Shown here one piece after another: positions 52,682-60,921 of a stretch of 64,000 nucleotides of DNA (position 1 is its first letter; each line of letters starts with the position of its first letter). The position numbers and the translations under genes were made by a program. This stretch comes from Glycomyces paridis (GTDB taxonomy: Bacteria; Actinomycetota; Actinomycetes; Mycobacteriales; Micromonosporaceae), in the NCBI RefSeq assembly GCF_004912155.1, contig NZ_STGX01000003.1, positions 247,220 through 311,219 on the forward strand, written 5' to 3'. Below the pieces are notes generated by a model. That model had not been told where the DNA came from, ran no database searches, and saw only the letters and a program-made list of their open reading frames with translations.

Positions 52682-53949
52682 GCCGCACCGACGTCAAGGG
52701 CCTGCTGCGCCTCGCCCCGCTCGCGCTCGGCATGGGCGTGGTGTGCGCGGTCCTGCTCATCGCCCTGAGCGAACTCGCCGAGGCGCTCCAGGACCTGATC
52801 TGGACCGCCCTGCCCGAGGCCGCCGGGTTCGACTCGGACGCGGCCTGGTGGCTCGTCCTCGTCCTCACCGTCGCCGGAGCGGCGGTCGGCCTCATCGTCT
52901 GGAAGTGGCCCGGCGGCGCCGGGGCCGACCCCGCCGCGGCCGAACTCGTGGCCGCCCCGCTGCCGATGCGGGCCCTGCCCGGGATCGCGGCGACCGCCAC
53001 GATCGGCCTCGCCGCCGGGGTGAGCCTCGGCCCCGAGAACCCGATCGTCGCGATCTGCGTCGCCGTCGTCTGCTTCCTCGGCTCCCGCCTCGCCCCCAAG
53101 GTCCCCGGCCCCGGCTGGGTCGGGATCGCCGCCGCGGGCACCATCGGCGCCATGTTCGGCACGCCCGTCGCCGCCGCCCTCACCCTCACCGAATCGCCCG
53201 GCGGCGACCCCGACCAGCCCCTGTGGTCCAAGCTTTTCGCCCCGCTCCTGGCCGCCGGTTCGGGCGCGCTGACCATGCAGGTCCTCGGCACCCCCGTGTT
53301 CGCCGTCGACCTGCCCGCCTACACCGGCCTCGCCTGGCGCGACCTGCTCACCGCGCCCGCCGTCGCCGCCGTCGCGGCCCTCCTCGGCCTCGCCGCCGCC
53401 GTCGCCTTCCACTGGTCCCACCGGGCCTTCGGCCTCGTCGCCAACCCCATGCTGCGCACCACGATCGGCGGCCTCGTCCTCGGCCTGCTCGCCGTCCTCG
53501 GCGGCACCATCACCATGTTCAAGGGCCTGGACGAGATGAAGGAGCTCGCCGCGGGGGACCACGGCACCGGCGGCCTGCTGCTCATCGTCGCCGTCAAGAT
53601 CCTCGCCCTCGTCGTGGCCGCCACCTGCGGCTTCCGCGGCGGCCGCATCTTCCCGATCGTGTTCGTCGGCGTCGCCCTCGGCCTCCTGTGGAGCCACGTG
53701 TGGGACGGCGCCGCACCCGCGCTCGCCGTCGGCTGCGCCGTCCTCGGCCTCACCCTCGCCGTCACCCGCAACGGCTGGCTCAGCGTCTTCATGGCCGCCA
53801 CCGTCGTCGGCGACATCGCGCTCCTGCCGCTGCTGTGCCTCGCCGTGCTCCCCGCCTGGCTCCTGGTCGCCAACGCGCCCCAGATGGTCATCGACCCCGC
53901 GCACGCCCACACCGAGCGGACCCCCGCCCGCGCCGCACCGGCCCCATAG
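52678..53949 (+). CDS. ClC-type chloride channel/antiporter family protein
   Basis: A 423-aa membrane protein. Selectivity-filter-like segments are present but diverged: SLGPENPIVA in place of GREGP, and CGFRGGRIFPIVFVG for GGxFxP. The gating Glu seems replaced within GPEN, and the CBS tail of longer ClCs is absent. It may exchange anions along with the SulP partner. ATGA overlap with the SulP gene. Confidence 0.85.
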   Translation: MSRTDVKGLLRLAPLALGMGVVCAVLLIALSELAEALQDLIWTALPEAAGFDSDAAWWLVLVLTVAGAAVGLIVWKWPGGAGADPAAAELVAAPLPMRALPGIAATATIGLAAGVSLGPENPIVAICVAVVCFLGSRLAPKVPGPGWVGIAAAGTIGAMFGTPVAAALTLTESPGGDPDQPLWSKLFAPLLAAGSGALTMQVLGTPVFAVDLPAYTGLAWRDLLTAPAVAAVAALLGLAAAVAFHWSHRAFGLVANPMLRTTIGGLVLGLLAVLGGTITMFKGLDEMKELAAGDHGTGGLLLIVAVKILALVVAATCGFRGGRIFPIVFVGVALGLLWSHVWDGAAPALAVGCAVLGLTLAVTRNGWLSVFMAATVVGDIALLPLLCLAVLPAWLLVANAPQMVIDPAHAHTERTPARAAPAP

Positions 53950-53955
53950 GAACCG

Positions 53956-53976
53956 AACGCGAATGAACCGCGTTTT
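53956..53976 (+). terminator. weak terminator candidate
   Basis: AACGCG (53956-53961) pairs with CGCGTT (53969-53974) over a 7-nt loop and is followed by TT. Confidence 0.3.
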
Positions 53977-54076
53977 CGGGACAGGGGACCGGCCGCGTCG
54001 ATACCCTCGCCTTGCCCTGTGCGATCGGGCGCCCACGGCGCCCGCGACCGGCACGGCGGCGACCTGAGGGGGAGAC

Positions 54077-56410
54077 ATGGCCAGGGAATTCAAGGGCACC
54101 ATCAATCTCGACGTGCGCGACTCCGTGCCCGACTGGAGCGCGTTCCTCGACGCGACCGCTCCCGAAGGCGCGCCCAACGTCCTCGTCGTCCTCTACGACG
54201 ACACCGGCTGCGCCGCCTGGTCGCCCTACGGCGGCCGCATCCAGATGCCCACCATGGACCGCCTCGCCAAAGACGGCCTCACCTACTCCCAGTGGCACAC
54301 CACCGCGCTGTGCTCGCCCACCCGCTCGTGCTTCCTGACCGGGCGCAACCACCACCAGAACGGCTTCGCGACCATCTCGGAGTCCTCCACCGGCTTCCCC
54401 GGCTACTCCTCGCACCTGCCCGCCGAGAACGCCACCATGGCGACCGTCCTGCGCGACGCCGGCTGGTCCACCTTCTGGGTCGGCAAGAACCACAACGTGC
54501 CCGTCGACGAATGGCACATGGGCGCCTCCAAGAAGAACTGGCCGCTCGGCATGGGCTACGACCGCTTCTACGGCTTCATCGGCGGCGAGACCAACCAGTG
54601 GTACCCCGACCTCGCCGAGGACAACCACTACATCGACCAGCCCTACGGGCCCGAGGACGGCTACCACCTCTCCAAGGACCTCGCCGACAAGGCCCTCTCC
54701 TTCATCCGCGACTCCAAGCAGTCCGCGCCCGAGAAGCCCTGGTACCTGTGGTTCTGCCCCGGCGCCAACCACGCGCCCCACCACGCCCCCCAGGAGTACA
54801 TCGACAAGTACAAGGGGAAGTTCGACGACGGCTACGAGGCCTACCGCGAATGGGTCCTGCCGCGCATGATCGAGCGCGGCATCCTCCCCGAGGGCACCGA
54901 CCTCACCGAACTCAACCCGATGCCCGACGGCACCTTCGGGCCGAACGACGCCGTGCGCCCCTGGGACTCCCTCACCGCCGAGGAGCGGGCCCTCTTCTCC
55001 CGCATGGCCGAGGTCTACGCCGCCCTCTCGGAGTACACCGACGCCCAGGTCGGACGCATCATCGACTACCTGGAGGAGTCCGGGCAGCTCGACAACACCC
55101 TCGTCATCTACGCCGCCGACAACGGCGCCTCCGGCGAGGGCAGCCCCAACGGCTCGGTCAACGAGGGCAAGTACTTCAACGGCTGGCCCGACCGCATCGA
55201 GGACAACCTGCCGCTCAAGGACAAGCTCGGCTCGCCCGACGCCTACAACCATTACCCGACCGGCTGGGCCGCCGCCTTCTCCACGCCCTACCGCATGTTC
55301 AAGCGCTACGTCTACCAAGGCGGCGTGTGCGACCCGCTCGTGATCCACTGGCCCGCAGGCATCAGGGCCCGCGGCGAGGTCCGCGACCAGTACCACCACG
55401 CCACCGACATCGTCCCGACGATCCTGGACGCCTGCGGCGTCGAGTTCCCCGAGGTCGTCGGCGGCATCCGCCAGACGCCCCTCGCGGGCGTGTCGATGCG
55501 CTACTCCTTCGACGCCGCCGACGCGCCCACCGCGAAGGAGACCCAGTACTACGAGATGTTCGGCCACCGCGCCATCTGGCACCGGGGCTGGAAGGCCGTC
55601 ACCGAGCACGGCCCCACCCTCGGCCGCGGCCGCTTCGACAAGGACGTCTGGCAGCTCTTCCACACCGACGAGGACCGCTCCGAGGCCCGCGACCTCGCCG
55701 ACGAGCACCCCGACCGGCTCCGCGAGATGCAGGCCCTCTGGCTCGAAGAGGCCAAGCGCAACAACGTCCTGCCGCTCAACGACATGAACGTCATCGGCGA
55801 GGACCTCCAGAAGTTCCTGGAGATGGAGTTCCACGCGCCCGTCCCGCCCTCGGGCACCTACGTGTACTACCCGGGCACCAGCTCGGTGCCCGAGCGCTCC
55901 GCCGCGAACGTCCACGCCGTGTCCTACAAGGTCATCGCCGAGCTCGACCTCACCGACCAGGCCCGCGGCGTCGTCTTCGCGCAGGGCTCGCGCTTCGGCG
56001 GCCACGCCCTGTTCATCGAGGACGGCCAACTCCACTACGTGTTCAACTTCCTCGGCGTCCCGCCCGAGCAGCGCGTCAGCGCGCCCGTGCCCGGACCCGG
56101 CAAGCACCTCGTCGGCGTCGAGTTCACCAAGGCCCGCACCGGCGAGCACGGCGAGTCCCACGGCCCGCTCAAGCTCCACATCGACGGCGAGGTCGCCGCC
56201 GAGGCCGAGATCCGCACCAACTCCGGCCACTTCACGCTCTGCGGCGAGGGCCTGTGCATCGGCTACGACGGCGGCGACGCCGTCAGCTCCCTGTACAAGC
56301 CCCGCTTCGAGTTCACCGGCGGTACCATCGCCAAGGTCGTCTTCGACGTCGCCGACGACGCCTACGTCGACCTCGAACAGCACCACGCCGCCGCGATGGC
56401 CCGCGACTGA
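54077..56410 (+). CDS. arylsulfatase, formylglycine type (AtsD-like)
   Basis: A 777-aa type I sulfatase that hydrolyses sulfate esters. The activation motif LCSPTRS supplies Cys79, to be oxidised to formylglycine. Metal-site Asp residues lie in VVLYDDTGCAAW, and the DNGASGEGSPNG segment supplies the later Asp-Asn. A ~200-aa C-terminal beta domain follows. No signal peptide, so it acts in the cytoplasm, as in mycobacterial AtsD-type enzymes. ATG 54077 has GAGGGGGAG upstream. The matching formylglycine-generating enzyme is encoded at 58226. Confidence 0.92.
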   Translation: MAREFKGTINLDVRDSVPDWSAFLDATAPEGAPNVLVVLYDDTGCAAWSPYGGRIQMPTMDRLAKDGLTYSQWHTTALCSPTRSCFLTGRNHHQNGFATISESSTGFPGYSSHLPAENATMATVLRDAGWSTFWVGKNHNVPVDEWHMGASKKNWPLGMGYDRFYGFIGGETNQWYPDLAEDNHYIDQPYGPEDGYHLSKDLADKALSFIRDSKQSAPEKPWYLWFCPGANHAPHHAPQEYIDKYKGKFDDGYEAYREWVLPRMIERGILPEGTDLTELNPMPDGTFGPNDAVRPWDSLTAEERALFSRMAEVYAALSEYTDAQVGRIIDYLEESGQLDNTLVIYAADNGASGEGSPNGSVNEGKYFNGWPDRIEDNLPLKDKLGSPDAYNHYPTGWAAAFSTPYRMFKRYVYQGGVCDPLVIHWPAGIRARGEVRDQYHHATDIVPTILDACGVEFPEVVGGIRQTPLAGVSMRYSFDAADAPTAKETQYYEMFGHRAIWHRGWKAVTEHGPTLGRGRFDKDVWQLFHTDEDRSEARDLADEHPDRLREMQALWLEEAKRNNVLPLNDMNVIGEDLQKFLEMEFHAPVPPSGTYVYYPGTSSVPERSAANVHAVSYKVIAELDLTDQARGVVFAQGSRFGGHALFIEDGQLHYVFNFLGVPPEQRVSAPVPGPGKHLVGVEFTKARTGEHGESHGPLKLHIDGEVAAEAEIRTNSGHFTLCGEGLCIGYDGGDAVSSLYKPRFEFTGGTIAKVVFDVADDAYVDLEQHHAAAMARD

Positions 56411-56414
56411 ACCG

Positions 56415-56465
56415 CGCCGGGGCCGGTCCGCGATTCCGCCGGAACGCTGCGGACCGGCCCCGGCG
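56415..56465 (+). terminator. strong terminator after the sulfatase
   Basis: A perfect 17-bp stem (56415-56431 with 56449-56465) with 17-nt loop. Confidence 0.75.
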
Positions 56466-56513
56466 GTGGTAAGCCTCAGAGGTCACGACCGCAATGCGAA
56501 TCGGGGGATCGCC

Positions 56514-57077
56514 ATGGGCTACGACGCGGGCACCGCAGACGACGGCAACAGGAGCCGCGCCAAGGTCTGGGTCATCGCGGGGGTCGTCGTCATCGCGCTC
56601 GCGCTGGCGGTCCTGCTCGTCTACCAGGTCTCCAGATCGGCCTTCACCGCCGACACCGAGACCGGTTCGAGCACGTTCTCGGCCACCTCGATCGACCTCA
56701 CCAACGACAAGAGCGGCTCGTCGGTCTTCACCGCCACCGACCTCGCGCCCGGCGACTCCGACTCCGGCGCCGTCGCGGTCACCTACACCGGCGCGACCGA
56801 CGCCACGGTCAAGATGTACACCAAGGACAACGACGACACCGGGCTCGCGCCGTACCTCAACCTCGCGATCACCGACGACGCCGGGGGCTCGTGGAACGGC
56901 ACGCTCGCCGACCTCCAGGGCGCCACCGACTTCGCTTCCGGCCTGCTCACGCACACCATGTCGGACAACGACACCACCACGTTCACCATCGCCTACACGC
57001 TCGACTCGGGCGCGCCGAACTCCGTCCAGGGCGCGGGCGCGGCCACCACGTTCGTGTGGGAAGCCCGCACGGGCTGA
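56514..57077 (+). CDS. TasA/CalY-like secreted protein (SipW-dependent)
   Basis: A 187-aa protein with N-terminal helix VWVIAGVVVIALALAVLLVYQ followed by SRSAFTADTETGSSTFSAT, the kind of stretch cleaved by SipW-type signal peptidases in TasA and camelysin. The mature part is a Thr/Asp-rich beta domain (TDLAPGDSDSGAVAVTYTG). In Bacillus this class builds biofilm fibres. The SipW-like gene begins 2 nt downstream. ATG 56514 follows GGGGGAT. Confidence 0.8.
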   Translation: MGYDAGTADDGNRSRAKVWVIAGVVVIALALAVLLVYQVSRSAFTADTETGSSTFSATSIDLTNDKSGSSVFTATDLAPGDSDSGAVAVTYTGATDATVKMYTKDNDDTGLAPYLNLAITDDAGGSWNGTLADLQGATDFASGLLTHTMSDNDTTTFTIAYTLDSGAPNSVQGAGAATTFVWEARTG

Positions 57078-57079
57078 CC

Positions 57080-58159
57080 GTGGAGTCGCCCGAGCCGGCC
57101 CCTCGCAGGCGGCGCTTCGAGGAGCTCCCGTGGTCCACCGTCGCCCGCGTGGCCGTCTGCGTCGGGCTCCTGTCCGTGGGCGTGTTCCTCGCCGCCGCGG
57201 CGCTGCTGCCGCGCCTCCTCGGCTGGAACGGCACCACCGTCGTCTCCGGTTCGATGGAGCCGAAGATCAGCGTCGGCGACATCGCCCTGACCAGCGAGAT
57301 CGACCCAGCCGAGCTGCGTGCGGGCCAGGTCATCAGCTTCGAGGACCCGGCCGGGCTCTCGCCCGACCCGATCCTCCACCGGATCGCGGAGGTCAACGAG
57401 GACGGCACGTTCACCACCGCGGGCGACGCGAACGCGAACGCCGACTCCACGCCCGTGCCGCCCGAGGACGTCATCGGCATCGGCCGCATCCTCGTGCCCG
57501 GCATCGGCAAGCCCGTGGTGTGGCTCCACGACGGCGACTGGTTCGCGTTCGGCCTGTTCCTCGCGGTCTCCGCGATCCTCATCCGCGGGGCCGTCCCGCT
57601 GCCGATCGGCCTGGGGCGCCCCGGCACCCGGATGCGCCGCGCCGCCGAGATCGCCACCGCCACCGTCGCGGTCCTCGTCGGCGGCTACCTCGTGTTCTTC
57701 CGCGGTACCGGCTCGGGCAACGCCGACTTCACCGCCGCCACCGACACCGGCGCCGAGTTCGCCGCGGGCACCTGGGACGACGGCGACGACGGCGCTTGCC
57801 GCGTCCACTGGAGCATGTGGGGTCCCACGCAGGCGGGCGGCACCATCACCGTCTACAACGACGGCGAAGCGGCCGTCGAACCGCTCTGGGAGGTCGACTG
57901 GACCTTCAACGAGGACCAGACGGTGACCGTGAGCCCCAACGGCGGCCTCGTGTCACAGAGCGGCCAGGACGTGCACTACGCGGCCGCCGACTGGATGGGC
58001 GGCATCAACCCCGGCGCCTCCAACACCATCCAGACGATCACGGTCCGCTCCGTCGGCGGCTTCGCCGCCGAACCGCCCGGCGCCTTCTCCCTCAACGGCA
58101 CGCCCTGCGACTTCGTTTTACCGCCATGTTTTACAGGTTCATGCAACCGGCTCGCGTAG
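57080..58159 (+). CDS. SipW-type signal peptidase I fused to a CBM2-like domain
   Basis: A 359-aa protein. The peptidase part has helix VARVAVCVGLLSVGVFLAAAALL, catalytic Ser58 (VVSGSMEPKISVGD) and, in place of the usual Lys, His100 (ILHRIAEVNEDG), as in SipW and archaeal/ER-type enzymes. A second helix pair is near 155-220. From Cys240 (CRVHWSMWGPTQAGGTITVY) to Cys343 (SLNGTPC) the sequence follows the CBM2 cellulose-binding plan, with Trp residues and the terminal LNGxxC. A 16-residue tail with two more Cys follows. GTG 57080 is the start. It likely processes the TasA-like partner. The fusion is unusual. Confidence 0.8.
   Translation: MESPEPAPRRRRFEELPWSTVARVAVCVGLLSVGVFLAAAALLPRLLGWNGTTVVSGSMEPKISVGDIALTSEIDPAELRAGQVISFEDPAGLSPDPILHRIAEVNEDGTFTTAGDANANADSTPVPPEDVIGIGRILVPGIGKPVVWLHDGDWFAFGLFLAVSAILIRGAVPLPIGLGRPGTRMRRAAEIATATVAVLVGGYLVFFRGTGSGNADFTAATDTGAEFAAGTWDDGDDGACRVHWSMWGPTQAGGTITVYNDGEAAVEPLWEVDWTFNEDQTVTVSPNGGLVSQSGQDVHYAAADWMGGINPGASNTIQTITVRSVGGFAAEPPGAFSLNGTPCDFVLPPCFTGSCNRLA
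58115..58134. repeat. direct repeat GTTTTAC in an AT-rich island
   Basis: GTTTTAC occurs at 58115-58121 and 58128-58134, separated by 6 bp. It falls in the last codons of the SipW-CBM2 gene, in a region noticeably poorer in GC than its surroundings, 75 nt upstream of the FGE promoter. Confidence 0.5.
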
Positions 58160-58192
58160 CCGGAAATCCCCGGGCGCGGTCCGGATCGCGCC

Positions 58193-58198
58193 TACATT
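58193..58198 (+). promoter_or_regulatory. -10 box of the FGE gene
   Basis: TACATT lies 28 nt before ATG 58226, which has GGAGGA upstream. Confidence 0.4.
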
Positions 58199-58225
58199 GA
58201 GGACGGCGCGAGCGGAGGACGGGCG

Positions 58226-59179
58226 ATGACGGACACGGAGACGGCCACGGACGGCATGGCGGCCCTGGCGGGCGGGACGTTCACGATGGGCTCGGACCGC
58301 CACTACCCCGAGGAGGCCCCCGCGCACCGCGTCGAGGTCGGCCCCTTCCAGATCGACCTGCGGCCCGTCACCAACGACGACTACGCGGCCTTCTGCGCCG
58401 CCACCGGGCACGTCACCGCCGCCGAGACCGCCCCCGACCCCGCCGACTACCCCGGCGCCGACCCCGACCTGCTCGTCCCCGCCTCCGCGGTGTTCACCCC
58501 GCCCGACCGGCCCGTGCCCCTCGACGACGCCTACCGCTGGTGGTCCCACTTGCCCGGCGCCGACTGGCGCCACCCGCAAGGCCCCGGCTCCGACCTCGAC
58601 GGCCTCGGCGACCACCCCGTGGTCCACCTCGCCTTCGCCGACGCCGAGGCGTACGCCGCCTGGGCCGGGAAGCGCCTGCCCACCGAGGCCGAATGGGAGT
58701 TCGCCGCCCGCGGCGGCCGCGACGGCGCCGAGTACGCCTGGGGCGCCGAACTCGTCCCCGGCGGCGAGCACCGCGCCAACGTCTGGCAGGGCGACTTCCC
58801 GCTCCGCAACGACGAAGCCGACGGCTGGTACTGGACCTCACCCGCAGACACTTACGCCCCCAACGACTTCGGCCTCCACGACATGATCGGCAACGTGTGG
58901 GAGTGGACCGCCGACTGGTGGTCCGCCCACCGTCCTGACCCCCCCCCCGCCTGCTGCGCGCCCGCACCACGCCGCGACCCGACCGGCGGGAAGCGCCTGC
59001 TCAGCGTCGATCCCGCCGCGCCGCTCGCCGAACGGCGCCCGCGCAAGGTCATGAAGGGCGGCTCCTACCTGTGCGCCCCGAACTACTGCCGCCGCTACCG
59101 GCCCGCCGCGCGCCTGCCGCAGACCGTCGACACCTCCACCGGGCACCTCGGCTTCCGCTGCGCCCGCTCGGCGCCGTGA
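58226..59179 (+). CDS. formylglycine-generating enzyme
   Basis: A 317-aa copper oxidase that converts the sulfatase Cys to formylglycine. Both copper-binding cysteines are present, Cys283 and Cys288, in SYLCAPNYCRRYRPAAR. Other family blocks: LAGGTFTMGSDRHYPEEAPAH at the start (20 residues shown as AGGTFTMGSDRHYPEEAPAH), LPTEAEWEFAARGG, NVWEWTADWW, and GHLGFRCA at the end. It overlaps the second SulP gene by GTGA. The likely client is the sulfatase at 54077, LCSPTRS. Confidence 0.93.
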   Translation: MTDTETATDGMAALAGGTFTMGSDRHYPEEAPAHRVEVGPFQIDLRPVTNDDYAAFCAATGHVTAAETAPDPADYPGADPDLLVPASAVFTPPDRPVPLDDAYRWWSHLPGADWRHPQGPGSDLDGLGDHPVVHLAFADAEAYAAWAGKRLPTEAEWEFAARGGRDGAEYAWGAELVPGGEHRANVWQGDFPLRNDEADGWYWTSPADTYAPNDFGLHDMIGNVWEWTADWWSAHRPDPPPACCAPAPRRDPTGGKRLLSVDPAAPLAERRPRKVMKGGSYLCAPNYCRRYRPAARLPQTVDTSTGHLGFRCARSAP

Positions 59180-60807
59180 CCCTCTTCCCGACCCTCCGCG
59201 GCTACCGCGCGCGGTGGCTGCGCGCCGACCTCCTCGCCGGGCTCGCCGCCGGCGCCGTCGTCGTCCCCCAGGCCATGGCCTACGCGACCGTCGCCGGGAT
59301 GCCCGTCCAGGTCGGCCTGTACACCTGCATGGTCCCGATGCTCGTCTACGCCGCCCTCGGCGGCGCGAAGGCCATGAGCACCAGCACCACCTCCACGGTC
59401 GCCACCCTCACCGCCTCGACCCTCCTGGCCGCCGGGGTCGCGGCCGGATCGCTCGGCGCCCTCGCCGCGCTCACCCTCGAAGTCGGCCTCATCCTCGTCG
59501 CCCTGCGCCTGCTGCGCCTCGGCTCCCTCGTGGAGAACCTCAACACGCCCGTGCTCGTCGGCGTCAAGACCGGCGTCGGCCTCGTCGTCGCGATCGGCCA
59601 GGTCCCGGCCCTCCTCGGCTACGACGCCGGGACCGGCGGGTTCTTCGCCCAGGCCGCCACGGCGATCGAGCGACTGCCGCAGACCGTCCCGGCCACCGCC
59701 GTCCTCGCCGCCGCGCTGCTCACCGTCCTCGTCGTCCTGCCCCGCCTCCTCCCGGCCGTGCCCGCGCCGCTCGTCGCCGTCGCGCTCGCGATCGGCGCGA
59801 CCGCCCTCCTCGGCCTGGACGACCACGGCGTCGCCCTCATCGACCCCGTCCCCACCGGCCTGCCCGAACTCCGCCTCCCCGATCTCGAAGCGGCCGCCGG
59901 TCTCCTGCCCGGCGCCCTCGCCATCGCCTTCATGGTCTTCATGGAGTCCCTCGCCGTCGCCCGCGCCATGCGCCGCCCCTCCGACCCCGCCCTCGACAAC
60001 GACCGCGAACTCGTCGCCGCCGGGGCCGCGAACCTCGCCGGCGCCTGGTTCGGCGCCCTGCCCTCCGCCGGGGGCTTCTCCCAGACGGCCGTCAACGACC
60101 GCGCCGGGGCCCGCACCCAGGCCGCCCAGCTCGTCACCGTCGGCCTCGCCGTCGCCGTCGCGCTGTGGATCGCACCCGTCCTCGACCTGTTGCCGCGCGC
60201 GGCCCTCGCCGCCGTCGTCGTGACCGCCGTCCTCGGACTCGTCACGCCGGGGGAGTTCCGGCGCCTCGCCCGCATCGACCGGGTCGACTGCGCGCTGGCG
60301 GTCGCGACCGCCGCGGTCGGCTTGACCGCCGGGCTCCTCGCCGCCGTCGCCGTCGGCGTGGGCACCACGCTGATCCTGGTGCTGCGCGAGGCGAACCACG
60401 TGGGCGTGGCCGAGGTGCGCCGCGCCCCGGACGGGAGCCTGCGCGCTGCCCTCCCGGGCGACGCGCCCGCGCCCGGGGTCCTCGTGCTCATCCCCACCGC
60501 GGGCGTGTACACCGCCAGCGTCCGGTCTGTTCAGAACCGCGTCCTCGACCTCGTTTCGGCGCAGGACCCGCTGCCGCGCATCGTGGTCCTCGACCTCGCC
60601 CCGCAGGCCACGATGTCGGTGACCGTGCTCGACGCGGTCGCCGAGCTCGACCGGCAGCTGGCCCGCGACGGGATCGAACTCCAGCTCGCACGCCTTCCCC
60701 AGCGCGCCTTGACGATCGCGCGCCGCGCCTCCTGGTGGCCGGACTGGGAGGCGGCCGGGCGGGTCCACCCGGACGTCGAGCACGCCCTCGACGCGGCGCG
60801 GGGCTGA
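59176..60807 (+). CDS. SulP-family anion transporter with STAS domain, copy 2
   Basis: A 543-aa transporter. It starts directly in the membrane domain (LLAGLAAGAVVVPQAMAYATVAG), has about 10-11 helices, and a C-terminal STAS domain from about 430 (APGVLVLIPTAGVYTAS onward). GTG 59176 overlaps the FGE stop. Coupling to FGE suggests a cargo tied to sulfatase action, either sulfate or a sulfated compound. It is only distantly similar to copy 1. Confidence 0.88.
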   Translation: MTLFPTLRGYRARWLRADLLAGLAAGAVVVPQAMAYATVAGMPVQVGLYTCMVPMLVYAALGGAKAMSTSTTSTVATLTASTLLAAGVAAGSLGALAALTLEVGLILVALRLLRLGSLVENLNTPVLVGVKTGVGLVVAIGQVPALLGYDAGTGGFFAQAATAIERLPQTVPATAVLAAALLTVLVVLPRLLPAVPAPLVAVALAIGATALLGLDDHGVALIDPVPTGLPELRLPDLEAAAGLLPGALAIAFMVFMESLAVARAMRRPSDPALDNDRELVAAGAANLAGAWFGALPSAGGFSQTAVNDRAGARTQAAQLVTVGLAVAVALWIAPVLDLLPRAALAAVVVTAVLGLVTPGEFRRLARIDRVDCALAVATAAVGLTAGLLAAVAVGVGTTLILVLREANHVGVAEVRRAPDGSLRAALPGDAPAPGVLVLIPTAGVYTASVRSVQNRVLDLVSAQDPLPRIVVLDLAPQATMSVTVLDAVAELDRQLARDGIELQLARLPQRALTIARRASWWPDWEAAGRVHPDVEHALDAARG

Positions 60808-60863
60808 CCGCCGCTCCACAGGGGCCACTGCCGTCACTTCGTACAGCCCTTTATCGAAGCATT

Positions 60864-60912
60864 TGACTTTGTCTCTCGGGAGTGCCAGGATGATATCGAT
60901 CATCATCGATAG
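60864..60912 (+). promoter_or_regulatory. promoter and operator of the GH30 gene
   Basis: TTGACT (60864-60869) and CAGGAT (60887-60892) are 17 bp apart, a standard promoter. TATCGAT-catc-ATCGATA (60895-60912) is a 7-bp dyad covering the start point, like a LacI-type operator. It differs from the sites near 26.9 kb, so a regulator outside the window is likely. Confidence 0.55.
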
Positions 60913-60921
60913 GAGGCTCCC

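Noticed and set aside
53888-56386. 832-codon minus-strand open frame over the sulfatase
   Set aside because: Val/Gly/Asp-rich shadow; no domain recognisable.
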